64,000 nt of DNA from Pukyongia sp. Lineage in GTDB: Bacteria; Bacteroidota; Bacteroidia; Flavobacteriales; Flavobacteriaceae. Under the pieces are notes generated by a model. It did not search any database, had not been told where the DNA came from, and saw only the letters and a list, made by a program, of their open reading frames with translations. Positions within the stretch are counted from its first letter, which is position 1. The number at the start of each line of letters is the position of its first letter. Positions 1 to 10,450 of this stretch are shown piece by piece. The stretch covers positions 1 through 64,000 of the forward strand of contig JASBSY010000005.1 of NCBI GenBank assembly GCA_030148705.1, written 5' to 3'. Both the position numbers and the translations under genes were made by a program.

Positions 1-165
1 AAGCTGGAACATAGAGAAATAGCTGGATTCAATTGCTGCTGCAAAACAGCAGCAATTGGTCCAGAGTGGGGAGGGCTTTACAAATAAAACCTCAAGTGCT
101 ACGCACTTAATAGTTTTTGCGTTTCTTCAGAAGCTGGAACAAGTTCCGCTTCTTCCGAAACGCAA

Positions 166-193
166 AAAACCTCTTGTTTTCACAAGAGGTTTT
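166..193 (-). terminator. Rho-independent-type terminator downstream of tRNA-fMet
   Basis: Stem aaaacctcttgt / acaagaggtttt with short loop, flanked by A and T runs, just 3' of the tRNA. Confidence 0.7.
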
Positions 194-198
194 CTTTG

Positions 199-271
<73 letters not shown>

Positions 272-586
272 ATATGTCTTTTAAACTAAAAACATTGTTT
301 TAGTTCCTACTTTTTATTTCTTCTCAGAACCGGTAGGTACCCTGTCCTGAGCCTGTCGAAGGATACTGCTCTATCCCGCGATATGTGTTTATGATCAATC
401 CGAAAAAGCGTTTCGCCCAAATCAATCTCTTATTTCAAAATTCCTCGCGCTGAGCTTGTCGAAGCGTCCCGCGATGTGGACTGCAAAGATACAAGGATTT
501 TTAATTCTAACAAGCCGGACACCCCCTAACTTTAACAGAAAATCACAAATTTTATACCAGACATTCGGAAATGCCTAACTTTAAGT

Positions 587-2137
587 ATGAATAAAACCGT
601 ACGCAACACCCTTCTTATCGTCCTGGCCATCGCCCTGCTCTGCTTCGGAGGCCTGCTAGGCATCAATTACTTCCTCAAACAAAAGGTGGAAACCTTCGTA
701 AATAACAACCTGCCGGAACATTATAACATCACCTACTCCGACCTCTCCGTACACCTGCTTACCGGGACCATTACCTACTCAGGCCTGCAACTGAAAATTA
801 AAAATCAGGACAACGACGATATGCACACCAGCGTCCATATGGACTCCCTTATCATCGAAGATATCAGCTACCAGCGATACCTCTTCAGCAACGAAATCCT
901 TATCGAAGACATCAAACTAAAATCCCCGGTAATCCGCCACTACAAACACCTGTACCTGCGAAAACAAGACAGCAGCTCCCAAAAAGGTATGATAAAACTC
1001 GGGAAACCCCTTACCGTGGAAGAACTCAGCATCGACAACTCCACCATCCATATATTCGATAAAACTAAGGACTCCGTCTTCCTCTATGCCGAAAACCTTA
1101 CCGTGGAAATAGACGACATCCATATAGACCCCGAAACCCTGCGAAAACGCCTGCCCCTGAAATACGGCGACTACGACGCCAAAGCCGATTCCATCGCCCT
1201 GAAAGTAGGTTCCCGAGAACTCCTTAAAATCGCCGATTTCGACGTGCACGACCGCAAACTGGTGGCCCGACAACTGCAACTAAAGACCGTCATGAGCAAA
1301 CAACAACTGGACGCCAGCATAAACCGCGAACGAGACCATATAGACGTGGAAGTGGATTCAATCTCCATCGACAGCCTCGACTTCGGCTTTAAAACCCGCA
1401 AACTGTTTACCCGCGCCTCCCAGGTCTCCATCGATGGCCTGGATGCTACCATCTATCGCAACAAACTGCTGCCGGACGATCAGCGCACTAAAAAAGCCTA
1501 CGGTCAGCTACTGCGGGAACTGCCCTTTAGCATGGATGTGGACTCGGTTACCATCCGCAATACTGCCCTGGAATACCAGGAAAAGACCAAGGCCGAAAAC
1601 CCGCCCGGTACCCTGACCTTCGAGAAGATGAACGCCACCATCTATAATTTCGGGAATACCTACACCGGCGATACTAAAACCCGGGTGCTGGCAGATGCCG
1701 TGTTTATGGGCTATACCCCCATGAACGTAGACTGGAGCTTTGCCGTGCAGGATGCGAGCAACCAGTTTCTCTTTAAAGGGGATATGGAACAGCTGCAGGC
1801 CAAACAACTCAACTCTTTTACCCGCCCCAACCTCAACGTTGGTCTGGTGGGGGAAATGGATAAGGTCTATTTTACCATCTCCGGGACAGATACCGGTTCC
1901 AATATCGATATGCGTATAGACTACGAAGACTTTAAGGTGGAACTCCTAAAAGACAACGGGCGAAAGGAACGGAAGTTTATCTCCGGCCTGCTCAATATTT
2001 TCGTGGCTAAAGACAGTAAAGACGACGGCAAGAACTTCAGCGATTGTAAGGCAACGGTAACCCCCGATCGAACAAAATCCTTCTTTAATTACGTGTGGAA
2101 GAACCTGGAAGCAGCGCTGAAAGACTGTTTGATGTAA
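587..2137 (+). CDS. AsmA/DUF748-like membrane-anchored protein
   Basis: 516 aa ORF, single N-terminal TM segment followed by long beta-rich periplasmic region (TYSDLSVHLLTGTITYSGLQLKIKN). Confidence 0.65.
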   Translation: MNKTVRNTLLIVLAIALLCFGGLLGINYFLKQKVETFVNNNLPEHYNITYSDLSVHLLTGTITYSGLQLKIKNQDNDDMHTSVHMDSLIIEDISYQRYLFSNEILIEDIKLKSPVIRHYKHLYLRKQDSSSQKGMIKLGKPLTVEELSIDNSTIHIFDKTKDSVFLYAENLTVEIDDIHIDPETLRKRLPLKYGDYDAKADSIALKVGSRELLKIADFDVHDRKLVARQLQLKTVMSKQQLDASINRERDHIDVEVDSISIDSLDFGFKTRKLFTRASQVSIDGLDATIYRNKLLPDDQRTKKAYGQLLRELPFSMDVDSVTIRNTALEYQEKTKAENPPGTLTFEKMNATIYNFGNTYTGDTKTRVLADAVFMGYTPMNVDWSFAVQDASNQFLFKGDMEQLQAKQLNSFTRPNLNVGLVGEMDKVYFTISGTDTGSNIDMRIDYEDFKVELLKDNGRKERKFISGLLNIFVAKDSKDDGKNFSDCKATVTPDRTKSFFNYVWKNLEAALKDCLM

Positions 2138-2140
2138 CTC

Positions 2141-2497
2141 TTATCGCTCCGCAATCCAGGCAATGGCGTCCAATCGGTCTTCAGTGGAAAAACTCCTGAA
2201 GTTAATACTGGTGAACATGCCCTCCAGGGCCGCACATAACTTTATCCAGCGGCGGTCTGTAACCACCGCAATCTTATTAAAACGCTCGGCATTCTTAACC
2301 TTGAACATAATCTCGTCGATGACCGCATCCAGCGTGAACTTTTCAATATTCGAATCCTCAAGATAGAGGTTTATCTTATCGTATAGTTTTAACTTCTGAA
2401 GAATGCGCGCATGAAGTTCCAGTGACAATTCAGTATTAAAGTCTCCCTCAATAAGAAATCCCACCGTGTCGTCCGAAAAACTGAAACCAGAGAGCAT
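2141..2497 (-). CDS. SpoIIAA-like (STAS-type) protein
   Basis: 118 aa ORF; pattern GDFNTELSLELHARILQKL...KIAVVTDRRWIKLCAALEG...FRSFSTEDRLDAIAWIAE resembles the SpoIIAA-like family. Confidence 0.7.
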   Translation of the reverse strand: MLSGFSFSDDTVGFLIEGDFNTELSLELHARILQKLKLYDKINLYLEDSNIEKFTLDAVIDEIMFKVKNAERFNKIAVVTDRRWIKLCAALEGMFTSINFRSFSTEDRLDAIAWIAER

Positions 2498-2537
2498 CGC
2501 AAGTAATTTAATAACAGGGAGTTACTAAATATACGAA

Positions 2538-2714
2538 TTATTGCTCGATACTCACCGCCGAAAAGTAAGATAATTCACCTCCCTCAAATTCTGTTGCCAC
2601 TTCGATTGGATTGCAACACACTTCACAATCCTCTATATAGGTTTGGGAAACCGAAGGGTCCAGCAGCATGGAGATCTGCTCCCAACAGTACGGACATTGG
2701 AAGAAATGCTCCAT
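2538..2714 (-). CDS. CPXCG-motif cysteine-rich small protein (58 aa)
   Basis: Not in the supplied ORF track; reverse strand translates [61 protein letters not shown] overlaps the TolC-like stop (TAATG). Confidence 0.85.
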   Translation of the reverse strand: MEHFFQCPYCWEQISMLLDPSVSQTYIEDCEVCCNPIEVATEFEGGELSYFSAVSIEQ

Positions 2715-4033
2715 TAGAATTCCACGTTAAGCAGCTGCCCGGTAAGCTGCAGTACTTCGAGTTCGGCCAGCTTGGCCTCGTATTTGGCAAGATTCTTATT
2801 GGTGCGGGCATTTAGCAGGTTCAACTGTGCCTGTCGCAATTCAACCGAGGAGATCTGCCCCAGTTTATAACGCTCGTTCGAACGTTCGAAGTTATTTATG
2901 GCCGTAATAACATTCTGCTCCTGTAAGTGGAATACCTCCAGCAAATTCTCGTAATTCCCCAGCGCATTGGCAATGTCGCGCTTTACCTCCATGATGATCT
3001 GTTGCTTCTGAAGCTCCCGGTTTTCGGTATCGATACGGGCATTCTTCACCCCGGTGATCCCGCTGCCGCCGTCGAACAGGCTCCATCTTAAACTCACGCC
3101 GGCCGAAAATCCCGCACTCACATTAGATGCGAGGAAATTTGTAGCAGGAAAATTACCCTTATTCCCGCCGTAAGAGCCTGTAAGCCCCACCGTGGGCAGG
3201 TAAATCGACTTGTTCGCTTTGTAGTTGTAATCACTTATCAGGATGTTCCTTTCGGCCTGTAACAATCGAACGTTGTTCGTATCGGCTTGCCGGACAAACT
3301 GCTCCAATACCAGTGGCGAAACAAACTGTACTACGGTATCTACTCTGAAATCGCGTTCCAATTCACTATTCAACACCACCACCAGGTCGCGCTTGGTATT
3401 CCGTAGCTGCTGCCGCGTATTCATCAGGTTGATACTGTCGGTTACCAGGTCCACCTCGGCATTCAGCACATCCAGCTTGTTGTTCTGCCCGTACTCGAAG
3501 GCGTATTCGGCCCGGGTAAGGCGCCTTTTGGTAATTTCGAAGGTCTCCTCCAATACCTTTTCATTCTCGCTCAGCCTGGCGACTTCGTAATAGACCGAAA
3601 ACAGCTGTAGCACCGTGGTTTCTATGGTCTCCCGCGTTTGAAGTTCACTCAGGTTATACAATTCCTTCAACCGTTTATAGTCGTACCAGCGGCCCAGGCC
3701 GTCAAAAAGCGTATAGTTTAAATTCAAAGAGGCGTTATAGCGCGTGGTCTCGGCCCCGTCTACCGTACTCACCGTTCCGTCCTGGAAGGTGGCTTCCTGG
3801 TCTTCCAGGTTATAAGTAGCCCCGGCATTGCCGATTAGCGATGGCAGAAACCCTGAATTCAGGATACCACTGTTGTTTTCTGAGATCTCGGTATTGTTCT
3901 TTGCCACACGAATGCCGAAATTCTGTTCCAGCGTTTCCGAAATAGCTTCCTCCTTGGTAAGGAGTTCGGGTTGCTGGGCCATCATGACAGCCGTGCTGAA
4001 AAGCAGTATGATTACAATTCTAATGTTCTCCAT
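2714..4033 (-). CDS. TolC family outer membrane efflux protein
   Basis: 439 aa, signal peptide, coiled-coil TolC-like repeats; directly downstream of the RND permease. Confidence 0.9.
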   Translation of the reverse strand: MENIRIVIILLFSTAVMMAQQPELLTKEEAISETLEQNFGIRVAKNNTEISENNSGILNSGFLPSLIGNAGATYNLEDQEATFQDGTVSTVDGAETTRYNASLNLNYTLFDGLGRWYDYKRLKELYNLSELQTRETIETTVLQLFSVYYEVARLSENEKVLEETFEITKRRLTRAEYAFEYGQNNKLDVLNAEVDLVTDSINLMNTRQQLRNTKRDLVVVLNSELERDFRVDTVVQFVSPLVLEQFVRQADTNNVRLLQAERNILISDYNYKANKSIYLPTVGLTGSYGGNKGNFPATNFLASNVSAGFSAGVSLRWSLFDGGSGITGVKNARIDTENRELQKQQIIMEVKRDIANALGNYENLLEVFHLQEQNVITAINNFERSNERYKLGQISSVELRQAQLNLLNARTNKNLAKYEAKLAELEVLQLTGQLLNVEF

Positions 4034-7000
4034 TTTTCTCCTTTATGGCGCGTTCCACAGATTCCTTATTCACCTTATTTCCGGTCTTCAGCCAAACCGT
4101 TCCCGTCTTCACACTGTTGGTGAAGGAGAGCAACAACGGCAATACGATCAGCGTCAATACCGTGGCAATGGCAATTCCGTAGGCAATAGAGATCGCCATG
4201 GGTTTTAGGAATTGTGCCTGCCTGCTCTTTTCCAGCAAGAGAGGTGCAATCCCTGCTATGGTGGTGAGCGATGTAAGGAAAATCGCCCTGAAGCGTACCC
4301 TCCCGGCCTCGTATAAAGCCTCATCAAACGGCATCCCCGCCTTGAGGAAGGTGTTGAACTTCCCAATAAGCACCAGGCCGTCGTTCACCATGATCCCGAT
4401 CAGGGCTATAATACCCAGAGCCGACAGTATATTGATGGGGAAATCGTGTATCCAGTGACCCCAGCCCACAGCGATAAAACTAAAGGGGATCATAAAGATG
4501 AGCAGTAGCGGCTGACTGTAGCTTCTGAAGGTAAATGCAATCACCACGTAGATCAGGAATATCACGATGGGCACCGTTGTTTTTGCCGAATTGGTTAGTT
4601 TATTGGCTTCCCGATTCTGACCTTCATACAGCACGGAAACCGTAGGATACTTCGAAAGTATCTCCGGCATTATATTGTTCTCTATGTCGAGCAGGATCTC
4701 CGTAGGACTGTCCTTGGGGTCGTCCAGATCGGCGTTCACCTGTATCTCCCGCTTACCGTTCAAATGACTGATAGACTCCTCTCCCCTTCGTATTTCGTAA
4801 CTTGCAATTTCAGAAAATGGCACCCGCTGCCCGTTGGGCGTAACGATGCGCATGTCGTCCAGGTCGTTGATCGATTCCCTGTTGGCGCGGTTGTAGCGCA
4901 CCCAGACCCTAATCTCATCCTGCCCCCTCTGGAAGCGCTGGGCCTGCAATCCGAAGAAGGCCGCCCGTACCTGTCCCATCACATCCCTTAGATTAAGCCC
5001 AAGCGCATAGGCCGTTTCATTCAGCTGTATGTTGATCTCTTTGATCCCCTGGGGGTCGGTATCGCTTACATCGGCAAGCCGAGGCATGTTTTCGAGGGCT
5101 TGTCGTAATTCGGTTTTAACCGCTTTTAATTCTTCTGTATTATTCCCAAGCAGGGATATGGATACCGGGCTTCCGCCGAAATTACCCCCCGAACCGAAGT
5201 TCAAGCGTTCCACCCCATACACCGGGCCTACCTCATCCCGTATGGCAGAGGTGATCTCGGGGGAAGAAAAGTCGCGCTCTTCACCGGGCAGCAGGTTTAC
5301 CTGCAAAGAGGCCTTGTTGTTTCCGGGGCCTACGCGCTTTATAATGTTCTCCACCACCTGCTTATTATCGGTTTGCCGGGCCGTAAAATCTTCGTTTACC
5401 CTCCAGGCCGCTGCTTCAACCATACTAATGATGGAATCGGTAAGCTGGGGGTTGGTGCCTTCGGGCATCAGCAGGTCTATGCTTACCCTGTCGCTGGCAA
5501 TGCTGGGGAAGAAGGCGGTGCGGATTATTCCGCCCATCATACTGCCCACGGTAAGTATCATCAGGGCAAGCAGGATAGAAAATGTTATAAAGCGTTGTCT
5601 TAAGGCAAAGCGAAGCACGGGACTGTATGCCTTATCCCTGAGGTAACGCATCACCCGGTCGCCCAGTTCGTTGAATTTTCTCAGCTGAAGAAAGAGCTTA
5701 TCGAGCCCCTTCTTCTTCTTCTCTTCGGCAGCCGAAACAGCCACCAGAGCCTTGGAATGTGCAATATGGGACGGCAGGATGATAAAGGCCTCGATAAGTG
5801 AAACCACCAGGGTAAAAATAACGATTACAGACACCTCCCCGAAGAACTCCCCTATCCTTCCCTCAAGGAAGAGGAAGGTAGAAAAGGCCAGCACCGTGGT
5901 GATGATTGCGGCAACAATGGGCGGCACCACTTCCATGGTTCCGTCGATTGCGGCCTGTACCCGGGATTTCCCCGATTCGTAATGTTGGTAGATATTTTCG
6001 GCTATCACGATCCCGTCGTCCACCAGTATCCCGATCACGATGATCATACCAAAAAGCGATAGCACATTGATGGTAACGTTAAACTGGGCCGCAAAAATAA
6101 ACATCCCCAGGAAGGCGATGGGTAAACCAAAGGCCACCCAGAAAGCAAGGCGGGTGTTCAGGAAAAAGGAAAGGAACAATAATACCAGGAAAATCCCCAT
6201 GGCTCCGTTCTCAAGTAATAGTTGCGTTCGCTGCTGCAGGCTAATGGACGAATCGCTAACCACATCGATCTTTACCCCTGAATATTTTTTGTTGAATTCC
6301 TTGATATAGGCATTCACCTGTTCGGCCGTGTTGATTAGGTCTTCGTTATTGGTATTAGTAATCTCGATATTCACTGCCACGTTGCCGTTAAAATAAGAGG
6401 CGTTGGGCGTTTCCGAAAAGCGGTCGCGCACACTGGCAACATCCTGCAACCTTACCACGGTTCCGTCATCCCGCGAACGCACCACCAGGTTGTTTAGTTC
6501 GTCCCCGTAATAGGAACGGTTGTTGGCCCGAATTAGATAATCTTCGGCGTCGGTTTTGATATTTCCGCCGGTGGTAAGGATATTGGCCTGGGCAACTGCG
6601 TTGGCCACTTCCGTAAAGGTCAGGTTATAGGCCAACAGGTCGTTTTCGCGCACTGCTATTTCTATTTCCTCCTCCGGATAACCCGAAACATTGATCTGGG
6701 AGATCCCCTCCATAGCCCTGAGGTCGTTCTCCACCATCCGGCCAATCTGCTTTAGCGCATCCAGCTGAATGTCGTCCCCGCTAATGGCAAAATCGATGGT
6801 CTGCCTTACCCGTTCCTGCTTGGCTACCACCAGCGGTTCCATGCCGGTTGGAAAGTTGGGTACGCGGTCTACCGCATTTTTTACTTCGGAAAGCATGGCA
6901 TCGATGTCTTCATCGGCATCGATCTCCACGGTGATACTTCCCCCGTTCTCTCTCGAAACTGATGTAACGCGTTCTACCCCTATCAGGCCTTTCAGGTTGT

Positions 7001-7208
7001 CTTCTATCTTCAGCACCACCCCTTCTTCGATCTCCTGTGGCGCGGCGCCCGGATATGCGATATTGATGGAAATGATCTCGGCTTCCAGTAAGGGAAAGAA
7101 GGATGATTTCAGTTTTAGAATTCCTATTACCCCGAAGATGAGGAAAGCCAGGATTACCACATTAACGGCAACCTCATACCGAATGAAATATGTAATGATC
7201 TTTCGCAT
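4020..7208 (-). CDS. Efflux RND transporter permease (AcrB/MMPL-type)
   Basis: 1062 aa; N-terminal TM then large periplasmic loops, GILVDDGIVIAENI and GIMVNDGLVLIGKFN TM4/TM10-type motifs. Confidence 0.95.
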   Translation of the reverse strand: MRKIITYFIRYEVAVNVVILAFLIFGVIGILKLKSSFFPLLEAEIISINIAYPGAAPQEIEEGVVLKIEDNLKGLIGVERVTSVSRENGGSITVEIDADEDIDAMLSEVKNAVDRVPNFPTGMEPLVVAKQERVRQTIDFAISGDDIQLDALKQIGRMVENDLRAMEGISQINVSGYPEEEIEIAVRENDLLAYNLTFTEVANAVAQANILTTGGNIKTDAEDYLIRANNRSYYGDELNNLVVRSRDDGTVVRLQDVASVRDRFSETPNASYFNGNVAVNIEITNTNNEDLINTAEQVNAYIKEFNKKYSGVKIDVVSDSSISLQQRTQLLLENGAMGIFLVLLFLSFFLNTRLAFWVAFGLPIAFLGMFIFAAQFNVTINVLSLFGMIIVIGILVDDGIVIAENIYQHYESGKSRVQAAIDGTMEVVPPIVAAIITTVLAFSTFLFLEGRIGEFFGEVSVIVIFTLVVSLIEAFIILPSHIAHSKALVAVSAAEEKKKKGLDKLFLQLRKFNELGDRVMRYLRDKAYSPVLRFALRQRFITFSILLALMILTVGSMMGGIIRTAFFPSIASDRVSIDLLMPEGTNPQLTDSIISMVEAAAWRVNEDFTARQTDNKQVVENIIKRVGPGNNKASLQVNLLPGEERDFSSPEITSAIRDEVGPVYGVERLNFGSGGNFGGSPVSISLLGNNTEELKAVKTELRQALENMPRLADVSDTDPQGIKEINIQLNETAYALGLNLRDVMGQVRAAFFGLQAQRFQRGQDEIRVWVRYNRANRESINDLDDMRIVTPNGQRVPFSEIASYEIRRGEESISHLNGKREIQVNADLDDPKDSPTEILLDIENNIMPEILSKYPTVSVLYEGQNREANKLTNSAKTTVPIVIFLIYVVIAFTFRSYSQPLLLIFMIPFSFIAVGWGHWIHDFPINILSALGIIALIGIMVNDGLVLIGKFNTFLKAGMPFDEALYEAGRVRFRAIFLTSLTTIAGIAPLLLEKSRQAQFLKPMAISIAYGIAIATVLTLIVLPLLLSFTNSVKTGTVWLKTGNKVNKESVERAIKEKNGEH

Positions 7209-8360
7209 TTACTCAGTCGTATTTAGCGATTGCTCTGTCGTTGGTACGGGAGCATCCTGCTCCACCTTTATAAGCATCCCCACATAGGCTCCGGGGATGG
7301 GCCTGGAGAGTATCCTAGTCCCATCGGGAATGCCTTTTACTATAACCTGCTTGGGTGAAAAATACACGGGGTCTATCTCCATGATGTCCAGGATGCTGTC
7401 TTTTACGTAATAGATCTTGGATTCGTCGACGAGCAACTTGCGCGATATTTCGTATGAATTCTCAATCTCGCGAGCCTCGAGCTCGGCTTCCAGATACATC
7501 CCTTCCTTCAGCCCATCCTCATTTACTTCCACATACACCTTGATGGTCTGCGTAGCCTGATCGATCTTCCCGTTGATACGCGACACGGTCCCGCTAAAGG
7601 TCTCGTCCGAATTCAGGGTAGAAAGTTCCACCTTCTCACCTATTTGCAAAAGGTCGCTGAAATTCTTTTGTATAGCCAATTCCACTTCGAAGACCGAAGT
7701 ATCGATATATTCGCCAAGTTGCTGCCCGGGCCTTACCAAAGTTCCTTCTGTGACCAGAGCTTCGGTGAGAATGCCGTTAAAAGGGGCCGTAATGGTGTAT
7801 TTACCCAGGCGTTGCTCCAGGTTCTTCAGATTGTAATAGGCCGTATACACTCCGCGGCCCGTGATAAAATACTTCACGTTCTCCGAACCCACTTCCGGTA
7901 AGGGCGGGGTGGATTTATTCAGGTCGAAATTATTGAGGTACTGCTGCCAGACCGGGAAGGCTTCCTGGTAATCAAGCCTGAGATCGGGCATTAAGGAGGT
8001 GATAAGATTGTAAAAGTCGCTTTTTGCAGCCTGTAAAGACGCATAGAACTCGGCGGCATTGATCCGGATAAGCGTTTCTCCCCTGCGGTATTCCTGCCCT
8101 GTTTTAAACGGGTGAGCACTGTACTGAAACACCCCCTGAACCTCTGCAAACAGTTCCAGCCGGTTCTTGGCAGTCAACACGCCATTGGTAGGAATGATTA
8201 CCGGTACGGTTTTGTTGGTAACGGTTTCGGCAAAGACAGTCTTAATGATTTTTTGGGCCGGAGGCTGCTCTTTTGTGTTGTTGTCAATAATCCATTTTGC
8301 GGTAAAAAAGGCAGCCAGGATCACGACGATCCCGATAAAGAATAGAATTAATTTGCGCAC
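7209..8360 (-). CDS. Efflux RND transporter periplasmic adaptor (MFP) subunit
   Basis: 383 aa with N-terminal TM, TAPFNGILTEALVTEGTLVRPGQQLGEYID lipoyl/barrel-sandwich motif; abuts RND permease. Confidence 0.93.
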   Translation of the reverse strand: MRKLILFFIGIVVILAAFFTAKWIIDNNTKEQPPAQKIIKTVFAETVTNKTVPVIIPTNGVLTAKNRLELFAEVQGVFQYSAHPFKTGQEYRRGETLIRINAAEFYASLQAAKSDFYNLITSLMPDLRLDYQEAFPVWQQYLNNFDLNKSTPPLPEVGSENVKYFITGRGVYTAYYNLKNLEQRLGKYTITAPFNGILTEALVTEGTLVRPGQQLGEYIDTSVFEVELAIQKNFSDLLQIGEKVELSTLNSDETFSGTVSRINGKIDQATQTIKVYVEVNEDGLKEGMYLEAELEAREIENSYEISRKLLVDESKIYYVKDSILDIMEIDPVYFSPKQVIVKGIPDGTRILSRPIPGAYVGMLIKVEQDAPVPTTEQSLNTTE

Positions 8361-8441
8361 TATGAAGGGTTAAAGGTTGAATAGGTCAAAAATACTATGC
8401 CCTCAATCACAAATCGTTAAAACTATCTTAAAAAAATGATT

Positions 8442-10358
8442 TTAACGTAGATCGTCAATGGCTGTGGAAACCGTTTCCCACTCGCCCATCAGCTTCTCCA
8501 GGGTGGCTTTCTTTTGCTGGTATTCATCGAAGAATCCTTCTTCAGCGATGGTCTTGTCGTAATTTATTTGAAGTTCGACATCGATCTCCTTGATCTCCTT
8601 TTCCAATCTGCCAATCTTACTTTCCAGTTTACTGAGTTTGTTCTGAAGGGATTTCTGTTTTTTTTGCTGCTCGTAGTCCTTCTTTCCTCCTGAAACTTTT
8701 TGGTTCTCAGTCTTCTGAACCTGGGTGCGTTTTTCAGCTTCCCGCAAATTCTGAAGGTTTCGCTGCTCGAGGAAATAGTCGATATCACCCAAATACTCCT
8801 TGATCTTTCTGTCTTTGAATTCGTACACCTTGTTACTCAGACCCTGTAAAAAGTCCCTGTCGTGAGAAACCACGATAAGAGTCCCGTTAAAATTCTTCAG
8901 CGCTTCTTTCAAAACGTTCTTCGACTTCATGTCGAGATGGTTGGTAGGCTCATCCATCACCAGCACATTGAAGGGCTGTAACAGCAGTTTTGCAAGTGCC
9001 AGTCGGTTGCGCTCCCCTCCCGAAAGCACCCGCACATATTTATCGACCGCATCACCCCTGAAGAGAAAGGAACCCAGTATATCCCGCACCCGCGGCCTTG
9101 ATTTTTCATCGGCCGCATCCAGCATGGTGTCTTCCACGGTCTTACTACCGTCGAGATAATCGGCCTGGTTCTGGGCAAAATATCCTATCTGGACGTTATG
9201 TCCCAATTTGAGTGTCCCGCCGTGATCGATCTCCCCTACTATGATCTTGGCCAGGGTAGATTTTCCCTGCCCGTTCTGGCCAACAAAAGCAATCTTACTA
9301 TCCCTTTCCACCAACAGTTTCACATCCGAAAGCACCTTGTTGTCGCCATAAGCCTTGGAGATCTGGTGACCTTCTATCACCACTTTCCCCGGGGTGACCG
9401 ATACCGGAAATCGCAGACTCATAACCGCATTGTCGTCTTCGTCCACTTCAATGCGATCTATCCGATCCAGCTTTTTTATGAGCGACTGCGCCATGGAGGC
9501 CTTGCTGGCCTTGGCTCGGAACTTTTCAATGAGTTTCTCGGTTTGTTCTATCTGCTTCTGCTGATTCTTTTGGGCAGCCATCTGCTGATCTCTTAGCTCG
9601 GCCCGCAGTTTTAAATATTTCGAATAAGGCTTATTGAAATCGTATATCCTACCCAGCGAGATCTCTATGGTGCGGTTAGTGACATTGTCGAGGAACATAC
9701 GGTCGTGAGATACCAGCACCACAACCCCGGGATAATTCTTCAGAAAATCCTCCAGCCAGAGAATGGACTCGATATCGAGATGGTTGGTGGGCTCATCCAG
9801 CAATAAAATGTCGTTGTTCTGCAAAAGCAGTTTGGCCAGTTCGATACGCATACGCCAACCCCCTGAAAAGGTTTCGGTGGGCATATTAAAATCCTCCTGC
9901 CGGAACCCTAGCCCTTTTAATATGCGTTCTGTTTCACCCTGGTAATTGTACCCACCAAGGATCTCGTACTGATGCTGTAATTCGTTTAAGTCGACCATCA
10001 GCTGGTGATAACTCTCACTCTCGTAATCGGTGCGTTCGGCCAGGGCCTCAGTGATCTCCTGCAGTTGTTTTTCCAGCTTGCGCAGTTCGGAAAATGCTTC
10101 GTACGATTCTTCCAACACAGTTTTACCCTTGGTGAAGTCGATGTCCTGCTTAAGAAAACCGATGGTAACTGCCTTATCGGTCGCAATCTGCCCTTCGTCA
10201 TATTCCTGTTCCCCCGAAATGATCTTCAGAAGGGTGGATTTTCCGGCACCATTCTTACCAACAAGCCCTACCCGGTCGCCCGGGGTAAGTTGAAATGTAA
10301 TTCCTTCAAACAGATAATCCCCCTGGAAAGAAACAGAAAGATTGTGAATGTTAATCAT
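8442..10358 (-). CDS. ABC-F family ATP-binding cassette protein
   Basis: 638 aa, two NBDs with Walker A GKNGAGKST and GQNGQGKST, signatures FSGGW and LSGGE, DEPTNHLD twice, C-terminal coiled coil; no TMs. Confidence 0.95.
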   Translation of the reverse strand: MINIHNLSVSFQGDYLFEGITFQLTPGDRVGLVGKNGAGKSTLLKIISGEQEYDEGQIATDKAVTIGFLKQDIDFTKGKTVLEESYEAFSELRKLEKQLQEITEALAERTDYESESYHQLMVDLNELQHQYEILGGYNYQGETERILKGLGFRQEDFNMPTETFSGGWRMRIELAKLLLQNNDILLLDEPTNHLDIESILWLEDFLKNYPGVVVLVSHDRMFLDNVTNRTIEISLGRIYDFNKPYSKYLKLRAELRDQQMAAQKNQQKQIEQTEKLIEKFRAKASKASMAQSLIKKLDRIDRIEVDEDDNAVMSLRFPVSVTPGKVVIEGHQISKAYGDNKVLSDVKLLVERDSKIAFVGQNGQGKSTLAKIIVGEIDHGGTLKLGHNVQIGYFAQNQADYLDGSKTVEDTMLDAADEKSRPRVRDILGSFLFRGDAVDKYVRVLSGGERNRLALAKLLLQPFNVLVMDEPTNHLDMKSKNVLKEALKNFNGTLIVVSHDRDFLQGLSNKVYEFKDRKIKEYLGDIDYFLEQRNLQNLREAEKRTQVQKTENQKVSGGKKDYEQQKKQKSLQNKLSKLESKIGRLEKEIKEIDVELQINYDKTIAEEGFFDEYQQKKATLEKLMGEWETVSTAIDDLR

Positions 10359-10450
10359 ATAAAGCAGTTATTGTGTCATTGGACTTTGCAATTGAACACC
10401 GAATTTCAATTCTGCAAAGATGCTTAAATTTGTAGTGCAAAAAAAATGAT

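Noticed and set aside
341-466. CRISPR-like repeats
   Set aside because: Only two short degenerate copies with irregular spacing and no cas genes; better explained as a common dispersed repeat.
5029-5646. 205 aa plus-strand ORF
   Set aside because: Antisense shadow of the RND permease gene.
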